A stretch of 64,000 nucleotides of DNA from Neisseriaceae bacterium TC5R-5. GTDB lineage: Bacteria > Pseudomonadota > Gammaproteobacteria > Burkholderiales > Chromobacteriaceae. The stretch covers positions 36,429-100,428 of the forward strand of contig JACCFC020000013.1 of assembly GCA_020830965.2 (NCBI GenBank). The letters are read 5' to 3'. The notes under the pieces were generated by a model, which ran no database searches, was not told the DNA's origin, and was given only the letters and a program-made list of their open reading frames with translations. Below, piece by piece: positions 9,570 through 18,934 of the stretch; position 1 is the stretch's first letter; every line of letters begins with the position of its first letter. A program made the position numbers and the translations under genes.

Positions 9570-10537
9570 ATATACTGATTACCGGTGCCAGTGGCTTCTT
9601 AGGTGCGCGCCTGGCCCGTACCCTGCTGGCACAAGGCAAGCTGGCCGGACAAAGCATCGACAGCCTGCTGCTGGCCGACCTCAGCCCCAGCCCGGCCGAT
9701 CTGGCAGCTGACCCACGCGTGCGCAGCCACACCGGCGACCTGTTCGCCTTGACCAAGCGACTGCAGGAAGAACAAATCGACGGCGTCTTTCACCTCGCCT
9801 CGGCAGTATCTGCCGAATGTGAAGCCAATTTCGAACTCGGCATGCGCTCCAATCTGGACAGCACCCGCGCCCTGCTCGATACACTGCACCAGGCCGGCAA
9901 CACTCCGCGCCTGGTCTTTGCCAGCTCGGTGGCGGTATTCGGCAACGACCCGCTGCTGACGCTGCCAGACTGCATTGACGACCGCACCCTGCCAACGCCA
10001 CAAAGCTCGTATGGCATCCAGAAATTTATCTGTGAGCAACTGGTCGCCGACTACACCCGCAAAGGCTATGTGGATGGCCGGGTAGCACGACTGATGACGG
10101 TAGCGGTACGCCCAGGCAAACCTAATGGCGCAGCCTCCAGCTTTCTCTCTGCCATCATCCGCGAACCCTTAGCCGGGCAAAGCGCCAACTGCCCGGTACC
10201 GCTGAGCACCGAAGTCGCGCTGGCCTCGCCGGCCAACACCATCGCGGGCCTGATCAAAGTGTTTGAGGCCAGCCGCGAAGCATTTGGCGGCCGCACCGCG
10301 CTCAACCTACCGGCACTCACCGTCAGCGTGCAGCAAATGCTGGATGCGCTCGGCGAAATCGCCAGCCCGGCGGCACGGCAATTAGTCACACTGCAGCACG
10401 ATGCCGCGATAGCCAATATCGTCGGCAACTGGCCTGCCCGCTTCCACTCACCCCGCGCTAGCGCATTGGGCCTGCAGGCTGATGCCAGCTTTAGCGACAT
10501 CATCCGTCAGTACCAGCAGGAATATCTGCACACCTGA
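9566..10537 (+). CDS. denD: D-erythronate dehydrogenase (extended SDR/NAD-epimerase family)
   Basis: 323 residues. The N-terminal GASGFLG dinucleotide motif begins near residue 7, and the catalytic YGIQK (YxxxK) follows FASSVAVFG. DenD oxidises D-erythronate at C3 to 3-oxo-tetronate, which enters directly at OtnK, so the operon handles both the threonate and erythronate branches. It is the last gene of the operon and is followed immediately by a hairpin terminator. Confidence 0.87.
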   Translation: MNILITGASGFLGARLARTLLAQGKLAGQSIDSLLLADLSPSPADLAADPRVRSHTGDLFALTKRLQEEQIDGVFHLASAVSAECEANFELGMRSNLDSTRALLDTLHQAGNTPRLVFASSVAVFGNDPLLTLPDCIDDRTLPTPQSSYGIQKFICEQLVADYTRKGYVDGRVARLMTVAVRPGKPNGAASSFLSAIIREPLAGQSANCPVPLSTEVALASPANTIAGLIKVFEASREAFGGRTALNLPALTVSVQQMLDALGEIASPAARQLVTLQHDAAIANIVGNWPARFHSPRASALGLQADASFSDIIRQYQQEYLHT

Positions 10538-10571
10538 TTAAACAGGGGGGCTAACCAACCCTCCTGTTTAA
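10538..10571 (+). terminator. Terminator of the tetronate operon
   Basis: TTAAACAGG pairs with CCTGTTTAA around a G/C-rich loop and starts at the base after the denD stop. There is no long T run, so termination may be partial. Confidence 0.6.
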
Positions 10572-10653
10572 CAATCAAAATCAGCGCTTTCCAACTTATG
10601 GGTACTCCAGATGCCATCCTGTACCGCTAATACCGGCATGCCGACGGTAGGCG

Positions 10654-10877
10654 TTAATGAATCAGCGGCAGGTCCACCTTGATGGCTTGCAGCCAAGTCT
10701 CACATTCACCAGCCAATTCGGACAGCAGGTATTGCACATAAACCGCAGTACACAACGTCGCCTGATCAATCAGTTTGTGATGCGCGCATTTAGGGGTTCA
10801 CCCCGGTGATGGGCGGCAAAACAGTTCAGCACAGCTCGTAAAACAGAAAGAGAAGAGGGAGAACTATCTCGGTTCAT
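10654..10877 (-). pseudogene. Small unidentified gene, apparently frameshifted
   Basis: On the minus strand an ATG at 10877 preceded by GGAGT opens 35 codons ending at 10770 (MNRDSSPSSLSVLRAVL onward). A second open stretch in another frame continues from about 10786 to a stop at 10654 (LIDQATLCTAVYVQYLLSEL and so on). Together they look like one protein of about 75 residues broken by a one-base change near 10780. I do not recognise the family, and two unrelated small frames remain possible. Confidence 0.35.
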
Positions 10878-11270
10878 TGATTAACTCCTTGATCGTTTAC
10901 GTCAACCACCCCGTCATCAAACGGGAATGGCAGGCACATGACAGGGTTGACGAACCGATGATCAAGAAACTGGCAGGGCCGAAGCCCTCCCCGCCATGGC
11001 CTACCGTATAGGCAGCAATAGCGTGCTGAACGGACGCAGTCCGTCTTGATCGTTCAGGTCGTCAAACCAGGTGCCGACAAGGTGCCAGCACAGGCGGACT
11101 TTAACGGATTTCTTACACTTTGTTTGCTGGATTGACTGACAAAAAGAGTGGGGAAGAGAAAGACCAAGCGTAACAAGCGAGGGAGGGGAAGCAAGATACC
11201 CATGCCGCAGCTCAAACACAGCTGCGATTGCAGCAAATAATGCTGGCTAAGATGAGAATCTTGCTATGAC
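10878..11270. other. Intergenic stretch without a credible gene
   Basis: No frame here has a ribosome site and a recognisable protein. A short hairpin (GGCAGGGCCGAAGCCCTCCCC) lies near 10971-10993. A 72-codon minus frame at 11001-11219 has no detectable family features. Confidence 0.5.
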
Positions 11271-11474
11271 TTATAAAAATTGAATGTTTTTGGCTTGCAA
11301 GCCATCATCATCCATCGCCCGGGTGTAACTGACACGTTGCCCGGCCTTTAATTGCCAGGGTTCGCTCATCATCACATCACATGCTCGGGCATATAGATTG
11401 TCACCCCGATGCTCCGGGGTAATGATGCCGCAGCCAGTGAGCGGGTTAAAATGCTTCACTATGCCGATTGCCAT
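11271..11474 (-). CDS. Cold-shock-domain protein (short, divergent)
   Basis: 67 residues. The N-terminus GIVKHFNPLTGCGIITPE matches the first strands of the cold-shock domain (K-x-F-N-...-G-x-G-x-I), but the RNP1 phenylalanines are partly replaced: GCGII instead of the usual GFGFI. A second conserved patch, LKAGQRVSYT, follows. The chosen ATG has AAGGAG 7 bases upstream; an open frame extends 40 codons further without family support. Probably binds single-stranded nucleic acid; weaker RNA stacking is possible given the replaced aromatics. Divergent from the dehydratase gene. Confidence 0.7.
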   Translation of the reverse strand: MAIGIVKHFNPLTGCGIITPEHRGDNLYARACDVMMSEPWQLKAGQRVSYTRAMDDDGLQAKNIQFL

Positions 11475-11564
11475 TAGTTCGCTCCTTAGCCACCAGGCGA
11501 AAAGTAGAAGGACCGATGATAGCACGCGAGTCAACTCACCTACTGTGCGGTAACCGGAAAAGCA

Positions 11565-11594
11565 TTGACTTAAATATTTCACAGACGCTACCAT
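11565..11594 (+). promoter_or_regulatory. Candidate promoter for the sulfo-ED operon
   Basis: TTGACT at 11565-11570 and TACCAT at 11589-11594 are 18 bases apart, about 65 bases before the dehydratase ATG. Judged by eye only. No regulator gene is seen inside the cluster. Confidence 0.35.
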
Positions 11595-11659
11595 TTCGCA
11601 GCGCTGCTAAAATTTAGTCGGCATTCTTCTGGCCTTTTAATGAAACCATTCACCTACCC

Positions 11660-13396
11660 ATGACTCGTATCCGTACTCTTGATAGCCTGCGCAGTCAGCG
11701 CTGGTTTGCTCCCGATACCATTCGTGCGTTTGCCCATCGGCAGCGCTTACAACAAATTGGCTGGCGACGTGAAGACTTCATGAACAAGCCAGTAGTAGCC
11801 ATCATCAACACCTGGAGCGAATTGTCGCCCTGTCACACCCATCTGCGCGAACGCGCCGAAGCGGTTAAGCGCGGCATCTGGCAGGCGGGAGGGTTTCCGG
11901 TTGAATTACCGGCAATGTCGGTAGGTGAGGTCATGGTCAAACCCAGCACCATGCTATATCGCAACTTCCTGGCCATGGAAGTAGAAGAATTGCTGCGCTC
12001 CCATCCAGTAGACGGCGCGGTCTTGCTGGGTGGCTGTGACAAATCCACCCCCGCACTATTAATGGGTGCTTTCAGCATGGACTTGCCGGTGATTTTCTGC
12101 CCGGCCGGCCCCATGCTCAATGGCCAGTGGCGCAATGCCAAAACGGGTGCCGGCACCCATACCAAAAAATTCTGGGATGCCCGCCGCTTGGGCGAAATCA
12201 CCACCGCCGACTGGGTAGAGCTGGAAGGCGCGATGACGCGCTCGATCGGCACCTGCAATACCATGGGTACCGCCTCCACGATGACGGCGATTGCCGACGC
12301 GATGGGGATGTGCCTCTCTGGGGCCAGCAGCATTCCCGCCGCCGATGCCAATCACATGCGCATGGCTACCGAGTGCGGCGTCCAGATCATCGAAGCCATT
12401 TGGCAGGATCGCAAACCCTCCACCTTTATTACCGCAGACAACTTCCACAACGCCATCGTCACCTATATGGCGCTGGGCGGCTCCACCAATGCCGCCATCC
12501 ACTTAATCGCGATGGCCAAGCGCGCCCAGATCACCATCACGCTAGACCAAATGGCCGCTGTGGCCAAACAAATACCGGTACTGGCCAATTTGTTCCCGGC
12601 TGGTAATGCACTGATGGAAGACTTCCATTTTGCCGGTGGCCTGCATGCCTTATTAAAACAGGTTCAACCTTTCTTACGCCTGCAAGCAACGGGGGTGGAT
12701 GGTTTAAGCCTAGGCCAGCGTGTGGAACAAGCGGTTTGTCGTGACGCCGACATCATTCGCCCGCTCGACAAGCCCGTAGTACCACTATCGCAGGGCAGCA
12801 CCCTCACCGTTTTGCGCGGCAATCTGTGCCCGGATGGGGCGGTGATGAAATCCAGCTCGGCCCAGCCACAGCTGCGCCGGCATACTGGCCCGGCCCTGGT
12901 GTTTGACGACCACGCCACCTTGTCACGCTGTATTGATGACCCCGCGCTCGATGTCAGCGCCGATACCGTGCTGATTCTGCGCAATGCCGGCCCGGTTGGT
13001 GCACCCGGCATGCCGGAATGGGGCAACCTCCCCATCCCACGCAAACTACTGGAAGCGGGCGTCACCGATATGATCCGCATCTCCGACTGCCGCATGAGCG
13101 GTACCCACTACGGCAGCTGCATTCTGCATGTGTCACCGGAAGCGGCCATTGGCGGCCCTCTGGCGCTGGTAAACAACGGCGACCTGATCGAGCTGGATGT
13201 CGATGCCGGCACCCTCAACGTCCTGGTCGACGCTGCCGAACTGGCAAAACGTCGCGCCAACTGGCAAACTCCGCAGCGCGCGCTGCCACGCTCTTATGCC
13301 GCCTTGTACCAACAGCACGTTACCCAGGCCCATTTAGGTTGTGATTTCGATTTTCTGGAAGCGGCAGGCAGTGTGCCGGAACCGGATATTTTCTAA
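11660..13396 (+). CDS. IlvD/Edd-family dehydratase, probable 6-deoxy-6-sulfogluconate dehydratase
   Basis: 578 residues of the iron-sulfur sugar-acid/dihydroxy-acid dehydratase family. Candidate cluster cysteines are C58 (SELSPCHTH), C126 (GGCDKST) and C199 (IGTCNTMGTAST). The length and the N-terminal motif resemble pentonate (arabinonate) dehydratases more than Edd. With the aldolase, lactonase and dehydrogenase that follow, it should convert a sugar acid to its 2-keto-3-deoxy form. The sulfoquinovosidase downstream makes sulfogluconate the likely substrate. L-arabinonate or a related aldonate is the main alternative. Confidence 0.75.
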   Translation: MTRIRTLDSLRSQRWFAPDTIRAFAHRQRLQQIGWRREDFMNKPVVAIINTWSELSPCHTHLRERAEAVKRGIWQAGGFPVELPAMSVGEVMVKPSTMLYRNFLAMEVEELLRSHPVDGAVLLGGCDKSTPALLMGAFSMDLPVIFCPAGPMLNGQWRNAKTGAGTHTKKFWDARRLGEITTADWVELEGAMTRSIGTCNTMGTASTMTAIADAMGMCLSGASSIPAADANHMRMATECGVQIIEAIWQDRKPSTFITADNFHNAIVTYMALGGSTNAAIHLIAMAKRAQITITLDQMAAVAKQIPVLANLFPAGNALMEDFHFAGGLHALLKQVQPFLRLQATGVDGLSLGQRVEQAVCRDADIIRPLDKPVVPLSQGSTLTVLRGNLCPDGAVMKSSSAQPQLRRHTGPALVFDDHATLSRCIDDPALDVSADTVLILRNAGPVGAPGMPEWGNLPIPRKLLEAGVTDMIRISDCRMSGTHYGSCILHVSPEAAIGGPLALVNNGDLIELDVDAGTLNVLVDAAELAKRRANWQTPQRALPRSYAALYQQHVTQAHLGCDFDFLEAAGSVPEPDIF

Positions 13397-13443
13397 TCCA
13401 CTATCGCCTGACACTCAACTCTTTAGCCTAAGGTCGAATTGCC

Positions 13444-14247
13444 ATGAACAGCCAACAGAACCCGTTTTTACGTCGTGTCCATGCCAGCGAACAACACACG
13501 CCGCTCGGCTCCTGGCTAATGGCCGCCAGCCCCGTCATCAGCGAAGCCATGGCTGTAGCCGGTTTTGAATTTCTGGTGGTCGATATGGAACACGCGCCGA
13601 TGGATATTCCGGACATGGTCGCCGTCCTGCATGCCCTCTCTGGCACACCGGCCCATCCGGTAGTACGCCTGCCATGGAACGATATGGTCACCGTTAAACG
13701 CACCTTGGATGCCGGCGCGCAAACGCTGATGTTCCCCTTTGTGCAGAACGCCGCCGAAGCCCGTCAAGCTGTGTCGTTTACCCGCTACCCACCACATGGC
13801 GTGCGCGGTGTCGCCGCCATGCACCGTGGCAGCCGCTTTGGCACCAAGGCCAACTATCTGCAAACCGCGCATGATGACCTGGCCGTCATCATTCAGTTAG
13901 AAACCCCGCAAGCGCTGCAACAACTGGAAGAAATCGCCCAAGTGCCTGGCGTCGACGCCATTTTCATCGGCCCCGGTGACCTCTCCGCCACCATGGGCTA
14001 CCCCGGCAATATTGCTGCCGAACCAGTACAGGCCGCCCTCAAAGACGCCGCCCGCCGCTGCCGCGCCATCGGCAAGCCCTGCGGCATCGTCGGCGCCAAT
14101 GCCGACATGGTGCGCAACTACGCCGACTGGGGCTATAACTTTGTCGCCATCGCCTCCGACCTCGCCATGCTGATGCGTGAGGCCAGCCAGGCCGCCACCG
14201 CCTTAAACGGCAAGCAATTCACGGATAACAACACAGGGCCTTACTAA
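13444..14247 (+). CDS. HpcH/HpaI-family aldolase, probable 2-keto-3-deoxy-6-sulfogluconate aldolase
   Basis: 267 residues, class II pyruvate-dependent aldolase. Metal and pyruvate site motifs are visible: VVDMEHAPMD near residue 45, IIQLETPQAL near 149, and IFIGPGDLSATMGYP near 175. Such enzymes cleave 2-keto-3-deoxy acids to pyruvate and an aldehyde. In the sulfo-ED pathway the aldehyde is 3-sulfolactaldehyde. It lies 47 bp after the dehydratase and its TAA overlaps the mutarotase ATG. Confidence 0.78.
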   Translation: MNSQQNPFLRRVHASEQHTPLGSWLMAASPVISEAMAVAGFEFLVVDMEHAPMDIPDMVAVLHALSGTPAHPVVRLPWNDMVTVKRTLDAGAQTLMFPFVQNAAEARQAVSFTRYPPHGVRGVAAMHRGSRFGTKANYLQTAHDDLAVIIQLETPQALQQLEEIAQVPGVDAIFIGPGDLSATMGYPGNIAAEPVQAALKDAARRCRAIGKPCGIVGANADMVRNYADWGYNFVAIASDLAMLMREASQAATALNGKQFTDNNTGPY

Positions 14248-15164
14248 TGAGCCGCACCCGGAACCTAGCCAGCGCCTGCCTGACACTCAGCCGCAACGAC
14301 ACCAAGCTGGTGCTGTGCCCGGCGCTGGGTGGCGCCATTGTCAGCCTGCAGCACCGCCAAAAAAACGTGTTGCGTAACGACGGCCTGGAAGCACTGGCCT
14401 CACAAAATGTGCGCGCCATGGCCAGCTATCCGCTGCTGCCCTACTCCAACCGCATCGCCTATGGCAAATTCAATTGGTACAACCAGCACTACCAACTAGA
14501 ACAGAACTTTGGCGATCACCCCCACCCGCTGCACGGCCACGGCTGGCAGCAAGCCTGGCAAATCGTCAGCCAAAGTACCGAACAAGCGGTCTTGCAATAC
14601 GAACACCAGGCCGGAGCCGCCGGGATGTGGCCATTTTCCTTCCGTGCCGAACAACACTTCAGCCTACGCGATGACGGCCTGGACATGGAACTGCACTTTA
14701 CCAATCTGGCCGACGACACCGCCCCGGTGGGCTTGGGCTGGCACCCCTACTTTGAACGCAGCGCCGATCTGTGCCTGCAATTTCAGGCACAACAAGTCTG
14801 GCTGCAAGACGACACCCACCTCCCGACGATGGCCATTACCCCGCCGGAAGACTGGAACTTCGCCAGCGAAAAAGCACTAGACCCGGCACCGGCACCCTAT
14901 CTCGACCACTGCTTCGCCGGCTGGGATGGCTACGCACGGCTGTACTACCCCACTCGCCAACTCGCCATTACCCTGCGCGCCAGCGAACAGCTCAACCATC
15001 TGGTGGTGTTTACCCCGGAGCATGGCCACTACATTGCCGTAGAACCGGTCAGCCATCGCAATAACGCCATCAACGACGCCCACCCGCTGACACAAGGCCT
15101 ACAAGCCCTGCCTGCCGGAGCCAGCACCAGCGTGCGTTGCAGCATTCAAGTGGAGCACCTGTAA
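14247..15164 (+). CDS. Aldose 1-epimerase (mutarotase), probable sulfoquinovose mutarotase
   Basis: 305 residues of the galactose-mutarotase fold. The substrate-site motif HPLHGHGWQQAW (near residues 91-102), the GWHPYF motif (near 165) and a late glutamate in YIAVEPVSH are present. It would interconvert the alpha and beta anomers released by the glycosidase and used by the dehydrogenase. It overlaps the aldolase stop (TAATG) and is followed directly by the lactonase ATG, so the three are clearly co-translated. Confidence 0.8.
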   Translation: MSRTRNLASACLTLSRNDTKLVLCPALGGAIVSLQHRQKNVLRNDGLEALASQNVRAMASYPLLPYSNRIAYGKFNWYNQHYQLEQNFGDHPHPLHGHGWQQAWQIVSQSTEQAVLQYEHQAGAAGMWPFSFRAEQHFSLRDDGLDMELHFTNLADDTAPVGLGWHPYFERSADLCLQFQAQQVWLQDDTHLPTMAITPPEDWNFASEKALDPAPAPYLDHCFAGWDGYARLYYPTRQLAITLRASEQLNHLVVFTPEHGHYIAVEPVSHRNNAINDAHPLTQGLQALPAGASTSVRCSIQVEHL

Positions 15165-16879
<1,715 letters not shown>

Positions 16880-16882
16880 AAA

Positions 16883-16904
16883 ATCACAACCACTATTGTG
16901 ATTA
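16883..16904 (+). terminator. Hairpin after the SDR gene
   Basis: AATCACAA pairs with TTGTGATT around a six-base loop, a few bases past the stop. Only a short T stretch follows, so it may be a weak terminator or an RNA-end stabiliser. Confidence 0.45.
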
Positions 16905-16968
16905 TGCCGTTAGCAAATATACTAAACCGTTCATGCCAAAGGGCTAAAAAATCATAGGAGAACACATC

Positions 16969-17988
16969 ATGCCCAGCCCCCTCGCCAGCCAGGCCCGCTT
17001 TCAAAGCAGCCACCTCTGTCAGGACTTGCAACGGTTTCAGCATATGCTGCCCACCAATAGCCAGACCACGTCGCAAAACCCCATCTGCCGTCGTGACGGC
17101 TGGTATATCCATCAGGACTACCTGAACGGCGACTACGACCTCGACCCAGTCCTAGCCAGCCAGCTGATCCAAAGCCTGCTGGCTAAACCGGCCGTGCAAA
17201 GCGACCCGGCCAGCAGCTACTGGCTGCTCAATTACCTCTACAGCAGTCCCGCCGGCCTGCCGGGTAGCCAGGAAAGACTGTGGTCAGAAACACAAGCCGC
17301 GATCTATGGCCCGAGCAGTGCGCTAGGTAATGTCAACTTGCTCGCCTCACTCGGCCATACCGCACAAAACCACCTGACCCAAAAAGCCATTGCCGCTGCG
17401 GAACAGAAAATTCTGAGCGGCAGCAAAAGCGTCTACATCAATAATCACATCACGCTCTACAACGGCAATAAAACCGGCAAAGGCCGCCCGCGCCCACGCA
17501 TCAGCATCAGCAATCTGCCTATTCAGGTGGTCCAACCGAATGTCGGCCCTAACTTCCGTTATAACGGGCGCGCAGAAACGGTGAGCGCCGCAGTTAAAGA
17601 CGCCAAGCTCAATAAGCTGGTGCCACAACTGACATCAATGAACCGGGCTTATATCAAGGGTAGTGTGGGAGGTGGAATATTAACTTTCGGGCCAAGCTTG
17701 GCATTGGACTTAGCCGACAGTATCAAACGTGACTCTCAGGGAAAGCTACAACTTGACGGACATAACCTAGCAATTGCTTCAGCAAAGAGCCAAAGCGGTA
17801 ATTTGGTAGGGATGTTTGCCTCTGTAGGAACAGGGTTAGCTTTAGTTGGTTCTGGCGCTTTTGTTGCTGGTAGCGCGCCAGTAATTTTAATTGGGCTAGG
17901 TGTAGGTATCTTTGTACAAGCTATTTGGGGAGCAACTGGTAGAGCCGATTGGACTGCCAGCGAAATGAAAAAAATGTTGGGGCGTTGA
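16969..17988 (+). CDS. Unidentified protein with glycine-rich hydrophobic C-terminus; candidate pore-forming effector
   Basis: 339 residues, no family recognised. Residues 1-215 are hydrophilic with no signal peptide and contain an odd basic stretch (GKGRPRPRISI). The C-terminal 120 residues hold two hydrophobic Gly/Ala-rich segments: one near 223-238, and a longer one near 280-320 rich in GxxxG-like spacing (LVGMFASVGTGLALVGSG). Base composition is GC-rich, like the neighbours, up to about 17640 and then drops. A good AGGAG precedes the ATG. The next gene starts two bases after the stop and encodes a six-span membrane protein. That layout is typical of a membrane-targeting toxin with its immunity protein, but no secretion genes lie nearby. 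Confidence 0.55.
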   Translation: MPSPLASQARFQSSHLCQDLQRFQHMLPTNSQTTSQNPICRRDGWYIHQDYLNGDYDLDPVLASQLIQSLLAKPAVQSDPASSYWLLNYLYSSPAGLPGSQERLWSETQAAIYGPSSALGNVNLLASLGHTAQNHLTQKAIAAAEQKILSGSKSVYINNHITLYNGNKTGKGRPRPRISISNLPIQVVQPNVGPNFRYNGRAETVSAAVKDAKLNKLVPQLTSMNRAYIKGSVGGGILTFGPSLALDLADSIKRDSQGKLQLDGHNLAIASAKSQSGNLVGMFASVGTGLALVGSGAFVAGSAPVILIGLGVGIFVQAIWGATGRADWTASEMKKMLGR

Positions 17989-17989
17989 T

Positions 17990-18802
17990 ATGTTGCCAAC
18001 AATTGATAGCGCAAAAGTAACTTTATCTAAAGCACCACTGATTTATAGTATTTTTAATTCGATTATTATAACCAGTTGCTTAGTCGTTATTTTTGATTTT
18101 TACTCGCTATCTTCTGTCAGCCTTTACGCCATTATTGCCACAAGTACTTTAACTGGTTTCATTTTTGGCTGCGCAATGAAGTATCGAATGCATTTAGCAC
18201 TTAATTTTAGTGCATTCGTTACTTTTTATCTTTTATTTATATTAGAAATTCTCATGGGAGTTTCTAGTATTATACTAACTGTTGATTTTTTCAATCAAAC
18301 CACAATGAAATGGCCAATTATTTTTGTTTATGTATCAACTATTGTATTTTCTTTACTAGTAGGAGCATGGCAAAAAATTAAAAAACTACGACTTTTTAGT
18401 ATTGTGGAAATAGAATATTGGAAAAATAACTTTTCAAATTTTGTGGATTTTGAAAAACATATCATGAATCCCGACCCTTTTAAAGAAAAGCACAATATTG
18501 GAAAAACATTCATAACCCTTATTATTACTGCAGCAATGACTGCAAATATACCACTATTATTTTACATTTACACAGGATCTAGAAATAGCGTCATTTTATT
18601 ACTAGTACCACTTTTTGCAGGTGTATTTGCATATATTAATTTGAAAAAATTCGGCCCATGGATAATTTGTTTATATCTGCTACATCGGTACGAACTACAA
18701 ACCGGCCGTAGCTTTGTTAACGCTGATTATGAAAAAATTCAGGAGCTACGTCGCACTTTCTTTTTGTCACGTTGGCTGATGAAAGATTATCAAAAGCCAT
18801 AA
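17990..18802 (+). CDS. Six-span integral membrane protein, candidate immunity protein
   Basis: 270 residues, no family recognised. About six hydrophobic spans are visible: near residues 12-36, 39-60, 66-98, 103-124, 170-193 and 198-217. A soluble charged segment lies between spans four and five, and a basic C-terminal tail ends at SRWLMKDYQKP. The gene is markedly AT-rich compared with both flanks. It begins immediately after the preceding gene (TGATATG), suggesting translational coupling. An inner-membrane immunity protein for the preceding candidate effector is the most economical reading; a transporter is not excluded. Confidence 0.5.
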   Translation: MLPTIDSAKVTLSKAPLIYSIFNSIIITSCLVVIFDFYSLSSVSLYAIIATSTLTGFIFGCAMKYRMHLALNFSAFVTFYLLFILEILMGVSSIILTVDFFNQTTMKWPIIFVYVSTIVFSLLVGAWQKIKKLRLFSIVEIEYWKNNFSNFVDFEKHIMNPDPFKEKHNIGKTFITLIITAAMTANIPLLFYIYTGSRNSVILLLVPLFAGVFAYINLKKFGPWIICLYLLHRYELQTGRSFVNADYEKIQELRRTFFLSRWLMKDYQKP

Positions 18803-18819
18803 CCCTGCCACGCAGGGTT
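18801..18819 (+). terminator. Terminator after the candidate effector/immunity pair
   Basis: AACCCTG and CAGGGTT form a tight stem with a five-base loop ending in TTTCTC, starting within the stop codon region. It separates the AT-rich pair from the symporter operon. Confidence 0.55.
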
Positions 18820-18934
18820 TCTCGCGGCTTACTTTATGAATAAAGGAGAGTGTATTCCTCAGCAAACCGAGCACCCGTTATCACCCAAAAACAGTAAAAA
18901 ACAATCAGATTAAGGACGATACATTGGAGACTTC

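Noticed and set aside
11001..11219. A 72-codon minus-strand frame
   Set aside because: No ribosome site or recognisable motif.
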